Assembly: GCA_910589425.1 (NCBI GenBank)
Contig: CAJUSZ010000021.1
Span: forward strand, 1-41,723
Direction of reading: 5' to 3'
From: an uncultured Muribaculaceae bacterium
GTDB lineage: Bacteria > Bacteroidota > Bacteroidia > Bacteroidales > Muribaculaceae
DNA: 41,723 nt
In this document: piece by piece, positions 8,266 to 18,020 of the stretch
How the letters are laid out: every line of letters begins with the position of its first letter
How positions within the stretch are numbered: the first letter of the stretch is position 1
The notes under the pieces: generated by a model
Database searches by the model: none
What the model was told of the DNA's origin: nothing
What the model saw: the letters and a program-made list of their open reading frames with translations, nothing else
Program-made: the position numbers and the translations under genes

Positions 8266-10155
8266 TCATGAAAACAAGTGGCCGAGCGACCGCTCGTCGA
8301 TTGTCTTGAAAATCGGATTCCCTTCGGGGGTGAGAGATGGATCCGGCAGACTGAACAGTTGGCCTACGATATGTTCCATCTCCTGTAGGGAAAGACGGGT
8401 TCCTCCCCGTATGGCTGCGGAGCGTGCCATCATAAGGGCGAGACGCGACCGCAGGCCTTCGGACGGATTCCCTGTCGTGCCGTAGGCTGTGGATTCATCG
8501 CTGACTGAGTCGAGAATCCCGGTTAGCATCGCAGACGGATCTATCCCCTGGATCGAGGATGGAATGCCGGTGATCTGAAACTGGTCCTCGCCTACGTATT
8601 CGATGCGGAATCCTATTTTAGTCAGTTCATCCTCCACTTCTGCAAACGCTTCCCGCTGGTGGGAGTCGAGCGACATGGTCTCGGCGAACATCACTCTCTG
8701 CGACACGGCCTCCGGATCCGACGAAGACGACATGATCTTTTCGTACAGAATCTTGACATGGGCGCGGTGCTGGTCGATTATCAATATTCCCTGGCGGGTT
8801 GTGGTGATGATATATTTCAGCGCGAACTGTATGAATCCGGCCGGGGCAGTCTGTTCCTCCAGCCGTAGTTCCGATTCCAGTCCGGCTTGCTGCGCCGGAT
8901 TTGAATCTGTCCCGGATTTGGGAGCGGATGCCTGGCGCATGAAAGAATCGTAGAGTGACTCCCAGTTGCCCGACTGTTTTGTAGGGCGGTAGGCCGGAGC
9001 CACCGGTCGGCGGGCCGGGCCGGATGCAGCCCCTGAATATGTATGCGAGTAACGCTCGAACGGGTTGTAACCCGAAGGGATCTCCACGACAGGTCTTGTA
9101 GGCGTTTCCCCCTCCGGAAGCGGTTGCAGAGGCAATGCTTCCTCGTTGAAATCAATCGACGGGACAGCGGCGAATTTCCCGAGGGCGGCTCTGACAGAAG
9201 CTGTGAGTATGGTCCAGATCTGCTGCTCGTTCTCAAATTTGATCTCGTTCTTGGTAGGATGTATGTTTACGTCGATCGTATCCGGATTGACCTCGAAACG
9301 GATGAAATAGCAAGGTTGGGCATCTGCCGGAATAAGCGCCTCGAAGCAAGACAGGATCCCGCGGTGGAAATATGGATGGCGCATGTTCCGTCCGTTGACG
9401 ATGAAATACTGGAGCGCGTTGCGTTTGCGTGCGTGTTCGGGACGGGAGACGAATCCGGTGATCTTCACCAGCGATGTGTCTACCTCGATCGGAAGAAGCT
9501 GGAGATTCAGATTGTTTTTCCAGATGTCGCCGATGCGCTGTTTGAAAGAAGCAGGCCGCAGATCGAGCATCTTTCCTGTGCCCCGGTCTATCATCAGCCG
9601 GATCCCGTAGTTGACGAGCGCGAGACGTTCGAACTCCCGCATGATGTTGGTAAGCTCTACATTGTCGCTCTTCAGAAACTTGCGGCGGGCAGGGACGTTG
9701 AAAAACAGGTTCTTGACCATTATGTTCGTTCCCTTCTCGCAGACGGAAGGCTCTTGTGAGACCTCTTTGCCGTTGATGGTGAGGCGTGTGCCTATCTGAT
9801 CATCCCCGGTGCGGGTGTGCAGCTCTATCTGCGATATGGCGCAGATGGAGGGGAGCGCCTCTCCGCGGAATCCCATGGTGTGGAGCGAGAACAGGTCGGC
9901 GGCCTGGCTGATTTTTGATGTGGCGTGGCGCTCGAATGCCATTCTGGCATCGGTCTCGGTCATCCCTTTCCCATTGTCGATCACCTGGATCAGCGTGCGT
10001 CCGGCGTCTTTGATATAGATGCGTATATCTGTCGCCCCTGCGTCAACGGCGTTTTCCACGAGTTCCTTGATCACGGAAGCAGGCCGCTGTATCACTTCCC
10101 CGGCTGCGATCTGGTTGGCTACCGAGTCGGGGAGAAGATGGATGATGTCGCTCAT
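8266..10155 (-). CDS. mutL: DNA mismatch repair protein MutL
   Basis: 629-aa GHKL ATPase that couples mismatch recognition by MutS to strand processing. ATP-site motifs are intact: ELVENAVDAGA (residues 31-41), DNGKGM (60-65), and TMGFRGEAL (93-101). A proline- and serine-rich linker leads to the C-terminal dimerisation domain. The endonuclease motif DQHA(x)2E(x)4E is degenerate: residues 461-472 read DQHRAHVKILYE, replacing the Ala and first Glu, and I find no CPHGRP block near the C-terminus, where TPEGNPIF occurs. This copy is therefore probably not a nicking enzyme. It overlaps the upstream ostA-like gene by 4 bp (ATGA). Confidence 0.97.
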   Translation of the reverse strand: MSDIIHLLPDSVANQIAAGEVIQRPASVIKELVENAVDAGATDIRIYIKDAGRTLIQVIDNGKGMTETDARMAFERHATSKISQAADLFSLHTMGFRGEALPSICAISQIELHTRTGDDQIGTRLTINGKEVSQEPSVCEKGTNIMVKNLFFNVPARRKFLKSDNVELTNIMREFERLALVNYGIRLMIDRGTGKMLDLRPASFKQRIGDIWKNNLNLQLLPIEVDTSLVKITGFVSRPEHARKRNALQYFIVNGRNMRHPYFHRGILSCFEALIPADAQPCYFIRFEVNPDTIDVNIHPTKNEIKFENEQQIWTILTASVRAALGKFAAVPSIDFNEEALPLQPLPEGETPTRPVVEIPSGYNPFERYSHTYSGAASGPARRPVAPAYRPTKQSGNWESLYDSFMRQASAPKSGTDSNPAQQAGLESELRLEEQTAPAGFIQFALKYIITTTRQGILIIDQHRAHVKILYEKIMSSSSDPEAVSQRVMFAETMSLDSHQREAFAEVEDELTKIGFRIEYVGEDQFQITGIPSSIQGIDPSAMLTGILDSVSDESTAYGTTGNPSEGLRSRLALMMARSAAIRGGTRLSLQEMEHIVGQLFSLPDPSLTPEGNPIFKTIDERSLGHLFS

Positions 10156-12164
10156 TGTTGTCCCTCCTTCCCTGAAACTTGCTGAGTCTGATCGTCGGCT
10201 CCGGCCTTCTGCAGGGTTGTGTCGGTGGCCGGGAGAGTCTGCGCCGGATCAGCGAGGGAACTCAGGCGGCGCCCGATGTTTTCGGCCGGAGCGTTGAAAT
10301 AAAGTTCAAGTTCCTCGGAAACCTCGCCGAGATTGTCGTCCCAATGCCATCTGTCTCCATACCATTCCCTGCGCGGGCGTATGGATTCATACCACTGGAA
10401 ACCCGGTAGGAAGTGCTGGCTTGGCTTGACAATGAACAAGGGCGTGGTGGCGCCTGTAACTTCGGGCCACATCTTCAGTTTGTCTAACTTGCGGTCTGTT
10501 ACATCCATTGTCAGGAAGCTGCTCTCGGCGTTGACGAGCCTGGAGAAAGTGGAGTCGTTGTCCTGAGGGAGAAAAATGATCTGCACGTTGCCGTTGACGT
10601 CGAGGCGTTTCAGATCTTTGTTTTCAAACCAGGCCTTCATCTCGCGTCCGGACAGCTGATTGTAGAAATCCTCCTCGACGTGTTCGCCCATCATGCCATA
10701 GTCAGGGAGAAGCGCCCAGTCAGGAGTGGAGTCATTGAAATGGACCTGTATCTGATTGCCGTACACCTGGCGTTCTCCGCTCCAGACCACAGGCTTACGG
10801 TGCATATAGAGCATGGAGTCGAATTCAATATAGACCATGGAATCGGCCACTCCCTGCAGTTCCTGATTGAAAAAACGTGCGCGATGGAACGCATGCGCCA
10901 CATGGAAATCGCGTGCCACCATCTCCGAACTGTCGCGATGCAGCACTGGGCGGGATATGGAATCGGCTGTTTCCGCCGGTGTAAGTTCCGGGAGTCCTGT
11001 AGGGGCATCCATTGCCGCCGGAGGGAATACCATCCGCGATTCTATAAAAGTGAGAATCGTGTCGGCCCTGAGGAAAAGCGTGTCGGGCCGTGAATACTCC
11101 ATCAGCAGAGGATATTCAGAGGAGAGGGCTTCGCGGGTGGAGTCGTTATACATGGCAAATCCCCCGATCAGTGTGGTCTTGTGTGCCGTGTCTGTAAGTA
11201 TGACAGGGGCGGGAAGCTTGCCGGGACTTCTGAAACTGTAGGCGCGGCTTATGCGAGATATCTTGTCGTAGATAATGGAGTCTCCTTCAAGAGTGGTTAC
11301 ATTGTTGGCGCTGTCCCGGTGGATGATGGTGGATCTGGAGTTCAGTTCGGCCATCTCCGTGGCTGTGTTGTACCATCCGTTCTTTGTGAGTATGGTGTCG
11401 TTGGAGCCTACAATTTTGGTAGGGCTCACAATCTGGGCGATGTGGGAGGCAGTGTTGTAGAGCAACGTGTCTGTCAGCATCCGGTAGCCGTCCCGGTTGT
11501 TGGTAAGCACCACATCGTTGTAGAACTCAGCTTCCTTGCTTGCCGGAGAATATTGTCCGTATATAGAGGTCAGGGTGTTGACCTTGTCGTCTATTCTGCC
11601 GCCGTGGGCATACCATCCGAGTTCCATGCCGAGGTCATAATCGAGCGAGTCGGTGGTGAGCGTTACGTCGCGGTTTACGAGCCGTACGCTCCGTTCCGAC
11701 GGGCCGCACCGCAAGAGTGCCCTGCGTTGGTCGCCGTTGTAAAAAAGCTTGTCGGCGAACACGAACAGTGTGTCTCCCTGCTCCATCCTTACGTGGCCGA
11801 AAGCGTCAAGCGAATTGCGCTCGGGATAATAGTAGGCCGAATCGCAAAACATCCACATTCCGGCCTGCCTGAACCTGACGTCTCCTTTCACGATCTGATG
11901 CTCCACAAAGTCTGTTTCCCTGCGATAGAGGGAGTCGGCTTTTTCAAGGAACACTTTGTCTTGCCTGAAGCGGTCGGCCGATGGAATTGTCGGCTGGATG
12001 GGTTTGGTCGGTTTGGGTCGGGTATAAGTCTCTGTCTGAGTAACTTTTTTTTTCTTTTTCTCCTGGGCTGAGATCAGGCCGCAACCTATGGCGCAGGCCA
12101 CAGTCGCCGCGAGAGCCACTGTCAGCCAGCGCATGGGGATCATATTCCGGACTATATCGCTCAA
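10152..12164 (-). CDS. OstA/LptA-like outer-membrane LPS transport protein
   Basis: 670-aa exported protein with an OstA/LptA-type beta-jellyroll N-terminus. After a signal segment (MRWLTVALAATVACAIGCG) and a Lys-rich stretch, the repeats include GDVRFRQAGMWMFCDSAYYY and AFGHVRMEQGDTLFVFADKLFY, the LptA-like strand pattern for binding LPS acyl chains. The long C-terminal half continues as beta-rich repeats. In Bacteroidales this gene normally sits next to surA and mutL, as here. Mets at 12143 and 12134 are alternative starts. Its stop overlaps the mutL start by 4 bp and its start follows the SurA-like gene by 22 bp. Confidence 0.88.
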   Translation of the reverse strand: MSDIVRNMIPMRWLTVALAATVACAIGCGLISAQEKKKKKVTQTETYTRPKPTKPIQPTIPSADRFRQDKVFLEKADSLYRRETDFVEHQIVKGDVRFRQAGMWMFCDSAYYYPERNSLDAFGHVRMEQGDTLFVFADKLFYNGDQRRALLRCGPSERSVRLVNRDVTLTTDSLDYDLGMELGWYAHGGRIDDKVNTLTSIYGQYSPASKEAEFYNDVVLTNNRDGYRMLTDTLLYNTASHIAQIVSPTKIVGSNDTILTKNGWYNTATEMAELNSRSTIIHRDSANNVTTLEGDSIIYDKISRISRAYSFRSPGKLPAPVILTDTAHKTTLIGGFAMYNDSTREALSSEYPLLMEYSRPDTLFLRADTILTFIESRMVFPPAAMDAPTGLPELTPAETADSISRPVLHRDSSEMVARDFHVAHAFHRARFFNQELQGVADSMVYIEFDSMLYMHRKPVVWSGERQVYGNQIQVHFNDSTPDWALLPDYGMMGEHVEEDFYNQLSGREMKAWFENKDLKRLDVNGNVQIIFLPQDNDSTFSRLVNAESSFLTMDVTDRKLDKLKMWPEVTGATTPLFIVKPSQHFLPGFQWYESIRPRREWYGDRWHWDDNLGEVSEELELYFNAPAENIGRRLSSLADPAQTLPATDTTLQKAGADDQTQQVSGKEGQQ

Positions 12165-12186
12165 CTGAAACTTGGTTTAAGAACAG

Positions 12187-13566
12187 TTATTTTGCTGATG
12201 TCCAGCCTTTATACTTGAAATCGCAGTCGTTCCATCCGTCTTCTATCCTGACGTATGTCTCCTTGATCTTTTTCTCCACCCACTCACGGATGATCTCGTC
12301 TTTGCGGCTGGCTTCATACATCTGTTTGAGCAGATTGAAATCGTCGCTCAGGTTGGCGCGGTGTCCCTCTATGCGGCGTGAGAGCCTGACGACGGCCACC
12401 ACATCCCTGTTGCGCTGAGGATCTTTCATGATGAATGCCTCCGAAATGTCGCCTACATTCATGGTTTCCAGATGGCGGGCCACTTCCTGAGGAAGATCCT
12501 GCATCTCGAATCGCGAGCTGCCTGTCTTCTGGTTTACCATGATTCCTTTGTTGTTGCGTGTGTCTTTATCCTGGGATATGAATCTTGCCGCCTCGTCGAA
12601 GGTGAATTTCCCGGCGACGATCTCCTTGCGTAGTGAATCGAGCCTGTTGACGGCTGTGGTCAGATCTTTGGTGCTGACTTTCGGAGTCAGAAGTATGTGT
12701 CTGACGTTTACCTGATCTCCTTTCTTCTCAATTAGCTGTATGATGTGGTAGCCATATTCGGTCTCAACAATCCGGCTCACCTTTTTCGGGTCGGACAGAT
12801 TGAAGGCCACTGCTGAGAATTCAGGCACGAAGTCTGCCCTGCCGTGAAATCCGAGTTCACCTCCCTGCATGTTGGATCCGTCCTCGCTATACATTGTGGC
12901 GAGCGTCGAGAATTCCGACTCTCCGCGGTTGACGCGGTCTGAATAGTCGCGCAGCCGGGCTTTCACATCCTCTATCTCCTGCTTTGGAATGACCGGGTTG
13001 ATGGTGATTATCTGCGCTTCGACCTGCATCGGGACGTATGGAATGCTGTCGGCTGGAAGTTTGCCGAAATACTTTCTCACGTCAGCCGGGGTGGCCTTGA
13101 CGTCTTTTGTCAGCGAACTCTGCACCTGTTCGATGATATATTGGTTTCTCATCACTTCGGCGAGCTGTTCGCGCAAGGCGGGGATCGGTTTGCGGAAATA
13201 TTCCTCGGTCTTCTCCCTTGACCCGAGATTGGCGATGAAGAAGTTGAGGCGCTTTTCCACAGCGTTGTTGATCTGGGCCGCCGGCGGTTCGATTGTGTCG
13301 AGCTTGGCCTGATGCAGATAAAGTTTCTCCACGGCTATCTGCTCAGGGATCGCACAGAAGGGATTGCCGGGAGGGACGGTCCCTTCGCTTCTCATCTGCG
13401 AATATTGCTCTTCGACATCGGAGCGGAATATGGCTTCGTCTCCGACAATCCATGCGACCTCGTCGATAACGTTGGTCTTGGTCTGCGCCAGCGATACGAC
13501 CGCTGTCAGAGCTGTCATGGCTATTCCAATTGTCTTTATTCTCACGATATTTGTCTTTGTTCTCAC
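12187..13566 (-). CDS. SurA-like periplasmic peptidyl-prolyl isomerase
   Basis: 459-aa periplasmic chaperone/isomerase for outer-membrane proteins. A signal peptide (IGIAMTALTAVVSLAQ) is followed by a SurA_N-type helical region (DEVAWIVGDEAIFRSDVEEQ, EKLYLHQAKLD) and two parvulin domains, the first around residues 180-290 (GGELGFHGRADFVPEFSAVAF, TEYGYHIIQL) and the second starting at VRHILLTPK. It overlaps nothing and lies 8 bp after the upstream parvulin-like lipoprotein gene, so the two are cotranscribed. Probably it delivers porins and TonB receptors to the Bam machinery. Confidence 0.93.
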   Translation of the reverse strand: MRTKTNIVRIKTIGIAMTALTAVVSLAQTKTNVIDEVAWIVGDEAIFRSDVEEQYSQMRSEGTVPPGNPFCAIPEQIAVEKLYLHQAKLDTIEPPAAQINNAVEKRLNFFIANLGSREKTEEYFRKPIPALREQLAEVMRNQYIIEQVQSSLTKDVKATPADVRKYFGKLPADSIPYVPMQVEAQIITINPVIPKQEIEDVKARLRDYSDRVNRGESEFSTLATMYSEDGSNMQGGELGFHGRADFVPEFSAVAFNLSDPKKVSRIVETEYGYHIIQLIEKKGDQVNVRHILLTPKVSTKDLTTAVNRLDSLRKEIVAGKFTFDEAARFISQDKDTRNNKGIMVNQKTGSSRFEMQDLPQEVARHLETMNVGDISEAFIMKDPQRNRDVVAVVRLSRRIEGHRANLSDDFNLLKQMYEASRKDEIIREWVEKKIKETYVRIEDGWNDCDFKYKGWTSAK

Positions 13567-13574
13567 GATAATAC

Positions 13575-14513
13575 TTAATCTTGTGTTGTTTTCCCTGATG
13601 CTTTTTTAGCCGGCGCCTGTAGAATCATCCTCCTTTTCACGGGGTCGTAGGCTATGGACTTGAGTTTTCCGCTCTTGACAGCATCCTTGAACAGATCTTT
13701 CAGAAGCTGATGGTCGGCATCTTTTTTTGACTTGTCGGAAAGGATCTCCCTTATCTGTTCCAAAGCGAAAGAATAGGGCATTACGTCGCCGCTTTTCAGA
13801 TATTCGGAAATGTGGAGGAAATAGGTCGATCCGTTGTATTCGGTCTCGAAATTGACGGTGGATTCGACAAATGCGTCGGCGTCGTAGAACCGGTAGGGGA
13901 TCTGATCCGCCACAATTTCCCAGTCTACCCATCTGTCGCCGAACCAGTCGTACTGCATGGCTCCTTTGAGCCCGTATTTCTCAAGTTTGTCAATGCTCTG
14001 TTTAGAAGCAGAGAAAACCCATTGACGCACATTCTCGATGCGCTCGGCATTGGTGGGAACCTTTATGTATATCCCTTTTATGACCGGATGTTCGAGCCGC
14101 ATGTCGTCGACATGGGCTTCGTAGTATTCCTTTATATCGGCTTCGCGGATCTCTTTCCGTGAATCTTCTTTCATGCGTTTCCGGTATTCCATCATTATCA
14201 GACGGTTGCGGTAGTCGTCCACCATCCTTTCAATCCGTTCCATGTCCGGAAGAGCTTCGGCTGCGATTTTTGTCAGAAGCATATCCTGGATCCAGGAGTC
14301 AACTATGGACGCGAAGAGGGCTGCGCTGTCGGTCTCGGCCAATCCTTCAGGAATGCGTCTGACTACATCCGCAAGGGTCAGGGTTGAGTCTCCGATTGAC
14401 AGAAGATGGCATTCCTCCCCGTTCTGCTTTCTTGTGTCGGTTTCCCTACAGGAGACAGCAGCCAGGAGCGACAGCCCCGAAATAATGACGAGTATCAAGC
14501 GCAGACATTTCAT
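13575..14513 (-). CDS. SurA-like peptidyl-prolyl isomerase-type lipoprotein
   Basis: 312-aa lipoprotein: SPII signal ending LAAVSC, so it would be lipidated at the Cys. It resembles SurA-type proteins in a helical chaperone region (SIVDSWIQDMLLTKIAAEALPDMERIERMVDDYRNRL) and a degenerate parvulin-like second half. I start at 14513 because the Met at 14525 lies within the -7 box (14523-14530). In Bacteroidales such a gene commonly precedes surA. It heads the minus-strand operon running through SurA-like, OstA-like, MutL and probably MFS and phosphorylase genes. Isomerase activity is doubtful. Confidence 0.8.
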   Translation of the reverse strand: MKCLRLILVIISGLSLLAAVSCRETDTRKQNGEECHLLSIGDSTLTLADVVRRIPEGLAETDSAALFASIVDSWIQDMLLTKIAAEALPDMERIERMVDDYRNRLIMMEYRKRMKEDSRKEIREADIKEYYEAHVDDMRLEHPVIKGIYIKVPTNAERIENVRQWVFSASKQSIDKLEKYGLKGAMQYDWFGDRWVDWEIVADQIPYRFYDADAFVESTVNFETEYNGSTYFLHISEYLKSGDVMPYSFALEQIREILSDKSKKDADHQLLKDLFKDAVKSGKLKSIAYDPVKRRMILQAPAKKASGKTTQD

Positions 14514-14522
14514 CTCAAGCTG

Positions 14523-14530
14523 CAAAGATA
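14523..14530 (-). promoter_or_regulatory. -7 box of the parvulin-SurA-OstA-MutL operon
   Basis: Minus-strand TATCTTTG matches TAnnTTTG and ends 9 bases before the ATG at 14513. This excludes the upstream Met at 14525 and gives a very short leader. No TTTG is present at -33 spacing. Confidence 0.55.
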
Positions 14531-14599
14531 CTACTTTTTTTTTTAATCGGCTTTCCGAAGCAGCTTAAAAGATGCGGCGCTATGGTTCAGGTTGCCTGT

Positions 14600-15757
14600 T
14601 CAGGGCTCTTTTCGCCCGAAGAATGCGAAATGGGCAGGAATGTCTCCTGTGCGGACTTTCCATTTGCGTATTCCTTCGGGAGAATAGCATATCAACCATC
14701 CGGGGTTGACGTAATTGCCTGCGTCTGTGACGAATATCTCTTTGGTCAGCGGGTTGACTTTTACGCCATAGGGGATCTTGATCTCTTTCTCAGTGCCGTC
14801 TTTAATGAAATTGTCGCTGACTTTCTCCATGAGGTTTATATCGATGATGGCGTTGGTGATGGTGTTTTCCATCGTTTCATAGCTCCATGCTGATGAGACG
14901 ATATAAATGGAGTCGCCCACTATGTCCATCTGGCTCACAGGGACATCAAAAGTCTTTTCGATTATATCCGTGCGCGGATTGTAGCAAAAGAGTCTGGACT
15001 GGTTGTTGTAGTAGTCTCCGCGCGACGAGATCCAGAGCCGTCCTTTGCGGTCGGGACGCACTCTCTGGAGGTTTATGTCGATCTCCACTCGCTTTTCCTC
15101 AGTGAATGTAGCCATGTCGATGATGGAGATTGTGTTTTCGTAGTTGGGCACCATATATCCGCCGGAGTTGGCCACATATATTTTCCCGTTCAGGATCGCG
15201 AGTTCGTCAGGCTGGAATCCGACAATGCACCGTTCAACAACCTGAAGCGTGGCGGTGTCCACTTTCGCCACATAGCCTTTCTGTTCGTAGTCAGGGCGTA
15301 TCTGCACCGGGCCGGCGTAGGATGTGATGTATGCGTATCGGTCGTGGAACTGGATGTGGCGGCAGTTTGGAATTTCAATCTGTCCGATGCGTTTGGTCGT
15401 GGTGGCGTCCATGACCTCGATCTTGTTGCTGCAATTGATCACGGCATAAAGTCTCGAACCGTAGATCTTCAGGTCGTTGCCTACGTCCCCGAGTTCCTTG
15501 GGCACTCCGGGATTCGCCTCGGAATATATGTTTCGTATGTAAGCGCCTGATGAATAGTCAAATCTGTCGAGGGTGGATTTGTTGCTGCCCATGTTTCCCT
15601 CGTTGAGGAGATAGAACCCCTCTATCTGGGAGAAATTTTCGGTGGGATCCGTTACGGGAGTGGTCTCCTGCGTGTAGATTATGTTTTCTTCCCTGCATGA
15701 GCATAACATGGCGGGAATGAGCGTGAAAAGGATGATGATGAGGCTGATGTGTTTCAT
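14600..15757 (-). CDS. btuG: BtuG-like surface cobalamin-binding beta-propeller lipoprotein (DUF5074)
   Basis: 385-aa lipoprotein with SPII site at Cys21 (MLCSC) followed by repeats of YncE/DUF5074 beta-propeller type: YLLNEGNMGSNKSTLDRFDY, GNDLKIYGSRLYAVI, CSNKIEVMDATTTKRIGQI, DELAILNGKIYVANSGG, VDIVGDSIYIVSS, INPLTKEIFVTDAG-like strands. In Bacteroides thetaiotaomicron BtuG2 is a seven-bladed propeller that captures B12 at the surface and passes it to BtuB. The identification rests on this fold, the 4-bp overlap with the btuB-like gene and the riboswitch upstream. The ATG at 15757 is chosen because it begins the signal peptide; upstream open frame lies inside btuB. Confidence 0.88.
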   Translation of the reverse strand: MKHISLIIILFTLIPAMLCSCREENIIYTQETTPVTDPTENFSQIEGFYLLNEGNMGSNKSTLDRFDYSSGAYIRNIYSEANPGVPKELGDVGNDLKIYGSRLYAVINCSNKIEVMDATTTKRIGQIEIPNCRHIQFHDRYAYITSYAGPVQIRPDYEQKGYVAKVDTATLQVVERCIVGFQPDELAILNGKIYVANSGGYMVPNYENTISIIDMATFTEEKRVEIDINLQRVRPDRKGRLWISSRGDYYNNQSRLFCYNPRTDIIEKTFDVPVSQMDIVGDSIYIVSSAWSYETMENTITNAIIDINLMEKVSDNFIKDGTEKEIKIPYGVKVNPLTKEIFVTDAGNYVNPGWLICYSPEGIRKWKVRTGDIPAHFAFFGRKEP

Positions 15758-17805
15758 AGATCGAACTGAAAGATAAGTTTGAAATTTGTTCCCGGCATCG
15801 GGTAATTGCATATCACTTCGTATTGCTGGTTGAAAAGATTGTTTATCTCGAGAGTTGTGCGGAGGTTGGTTTTGCCGATCGGCTGCGAGTAGGCCAGCGA
15901 CAGATCGTGGGTATACCAGGGCTGTTCGTGGTTGACCGGGATGTTTGAGCTGTTGTGCCAGCGTTCTCCCACATATATGAAGCTGTAGTTCAGATTCAGT
16001 CTCCACCAGTACGCACCGAGTACGGCCGATCCGCTGTGGATCGGGATATAGGCGATCTGTCCTTTGTAAGTGCCGGCGGCATCCTTGTTGTCGGATGGAT
16101 CGGAATAGTCCATGGCTTTCTGGAACGTATAGTTTATGCGTCCGTTTAGCGATATTCCTGCCGGCAGCGTGATCTCTGAGGAGGCGGCGAAGTCGAGTCC
16201 GAAAATACGCACTTTCCCGATATTCATCATCATCCACCTGTATTGCCCGGTTCCTTTGGGGACAGCGATTATCTTGTCGGTTATGCGGTTATGGTAGCCG
16301 TCGAGCGACAGATGGAGCGACTCGAAAATAGAGTTGGTAAATGTGAAATCGTATAGGAAACCTACGTTGTACTGGCTTACATATTCCGGTTTCAGGTCGG
16401 CATTCCCGATGTCAGTGTAGTATAGGTCGTTGAATGTCGGCATACGGAAAATCTTCTTGTAGAAGGCTCTTATGTTGAACTGGCGGCTCTCCCAAGGCTG
16501 CCATGAGAGGAATATCGCCGGTGTGAATTCATGAAACCGTTTGTGTCTGGTTCCGAGGTTCGTGTTGTCAGAGATGATCTCGGACCGGTCGTAGACAAAA
16601 GTACCGAGTATGCTGCCCTGTGCCTTGAATCCATGCCCGCGCCACGCCGAGGCGACAGCGGTAAGCAGAGTGTGGCGCTGCGGCATCACGAAATTGACCA
16701 ATGAGGCGTCGAGCGCGTTCCATTGCCAGTCGGCCGCGACAGATATGTCCCAGTCGCGCAGGATCTCATATTTGGCAGCTATGGAGACGTAGGTTTCGTC
16801 CTGACGGAATTTATTGTCAATATACATCAGGGTGGTGTCGGGATTGAGGTAGCGCATGTGGTCCCGGGCATATTTTGCGTTTGCCATCAGATCCCATTTG
16901 TCTCCCAGGGATTTCTGCCAGCTGCCCTGGACGAAAAGATTCCTGTCCCATTGGCGCTGCGAGTTTTTCCACACATTGTTGACGATCGCTCCGGGAATCC
17001 CTTTCTCGCTGTCGTAGAAATAGAGCTTTCCATACCATCTTCCTCCCTGTATCTTCCCGTAGACTCCGGCTTCGGCTCTGAACGAATGTATGTCTCCGTT
17101 TTTGCGGGTGGCAGTCGTGTCCCATGCCAGAGTTCCGTCAGGAAACATCTTGCGGTACCTGAATCTGTATCGTCCGGTTGCAAAAGTGTATTCGGCGTTG
17201 ACCGACGCGCTCACACGGTCGGAAATTTTGTATTCGAATCTCGCGGAGGGATTGAGCAGTCCGAAGCTGCCGGTTCTGAAAGTTACATTCAGGTTATAGC
17301 GTCTTTTGCCGCGGAATTTCGGATGGCGGGTCCGGATATAGATTGTGCCGGCTGAGCCGAAATCTTTGGCAGACTGGAATATGTCGCTTTTCTGACCGTT
17401 GTAGAGGGAGATTTCCTCAATATTGTCGAGAGAATATTTTCCGAGGTCTATCTGTCCGTTCTGCGCGTTGCCAAGCTGTATGCCGTCGTAGAACACGCCG
17501 AGATGGTTTGTTCCCATCGAACGCATGTCCACGGTCTTCACTCCGCCTACACCGCCGTAGTCCTTGATCTGCACGCCTGAGAAATAGCGTATGGCATCGG
17601 CCACATTGTGTGAGTTGAGTTGTTCGAGGGCTTTCCCGTCGAGATGCTGCGCAGGGATCACTTCTTCGTCAGGCCTGGATTTCCCTATGACGAGAAAGTC
17701 GGGGAGAATGGTGGTCGTGTCGTTGACACCGGTCTGGGCTGAACAGCATATCGGTTCGAGCAATGAGATGCCCGCAGCGAGAATGAAGGCGAGTTTTTTA
17801 TCCAT
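15754..17805 (-). CDS. btuB: TonB-dependent vitamin B12 receptor BtuB
   Basis: 683-aa outer-membrane receptor. A signal peptide ending CCSAQ, a plug domain (about residues 45-165, with NVADAIRYFSGVQIKDYGG and GTNHLGVFYDGIQLGN) and a 22-strand-type barrel ending in the terminal aromatic pattern KLIFQFDL. There is no carboxypeptidase-like N-terminal extension of the SusC kind. The cobalamin riboswitch 45 nt upstream identifies the ligand as a corrinoid; the overlapping btuG-like gene supports it. The inner-membrane BtuCDF system is not in this window. Confidence 0.93.
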   Translation of the reverse strand: MDKKLAFILAAGISLLEPICCSAQTGVNDTTTILPDFLVIGKSRPDEEVIPAQHLDGKALEQLNSHNVADAIRYFSGVQIKDYGGVGGVKTVDMRSMGTNHLGVFYDGIQLGNAQNGQIDLGKYSLDNIEEISLYNGQKSDIFQSAKDFGSAGTIYIRTRHPKFRGKRRYNLNVTFRTGSFGLLNPSARFEYKISDRVSASVNAEYTFATGRYRFRYRKMFPDGTLAWDTTATRKNGDIHSFRAEAGVYGKIQGGRWYGKLYFYDSEKGIPGAIVNNVWKNSQRQWDRNLFVQGSWQKSLGDKWDLMANAKYARDHMRYLNPDTTLMYIDNKFRQDETYVSIAAKYEILRDWDISVAADWQWNALDASLVNFVMPQRHTLLTAVASAWRGHGFKAQGSILGTFVYDRSEIISDNTNLGTRHKRFHEFTPAIFLSWQPWESRQFNIRAFYKKIFRMPTFNDLYYTDIGNADLKPEYVSQYNVGFLYDFTFTNSIFESLHLSLDGYHNRITDKIIAVPKGTGQYRWMMMNIGKVRIFGLDFAASSEITLPAGISLNGRINYTFQKAMDYSDPSDNKDAAGTYKGQIAYIPIHSGSAVLGAYWWRLNLNYSFIYVGERWHNSSNIPVNHEQPWYTHDLSLAYSQPIGKTNLRTTLEINNLFNQQYEVICNYPMPGTNFKLIFQFDL

Positions 17806-17849
17806 CTGCCGATTGTAACTTTTAGTTCCGAAAGTCGCAAGGCAAGAGT

Positions 17850-18012
17850 CCGACGGCCGGTCTTCTGACTTATCCCCCCTCGCAATCTACCCTTCCCGGG
17901 ATAAATGATTCCCCCAGTGGTTGCCGTAACGGCAATGGAAAGCGAGCATTGGAGAAACACAGCAGCGGCTCTGTCGAGGGATTCCCACCCTGTTCCCGAT
18001 GCCGTGGCTCTT
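17850..18012 (-). promoter_or_regulatory. Cobalamin (B12) riboswitch
   Basis: On the minus strand the leader contains GGGAACAGGGTGGGAATCCC near its 5' end, a central GCCGCTGCTGTG region, and a 3' B12 box AGTCAGAAGACCGGCC (17855-17870), matching the AGYCMGRAGACCKGCC type. The hairpin with CCATTGCCGTTACGG separates these. It ends about 45 nt before the btuB ATG, and no U-rich terminator is evident between, suggesting control of translation initiation. Boundaries are approximate. Confidence 0.92.
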
Positions 18013-18020
18013 TTGCGGTG

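Noticed and set aside
11181..12071. Long plus-strand frame opposite the OstA-like gene
   Set aside because: No domain resemblance and antisense to a well-supported gene; a mirror of its codon pattern.
15758..16237. N-terminal extension of the BtuG-like lipoprotein
   Set aside because: The extension lies within btuB in another frame; the lipoprotein signal starts at 15757.
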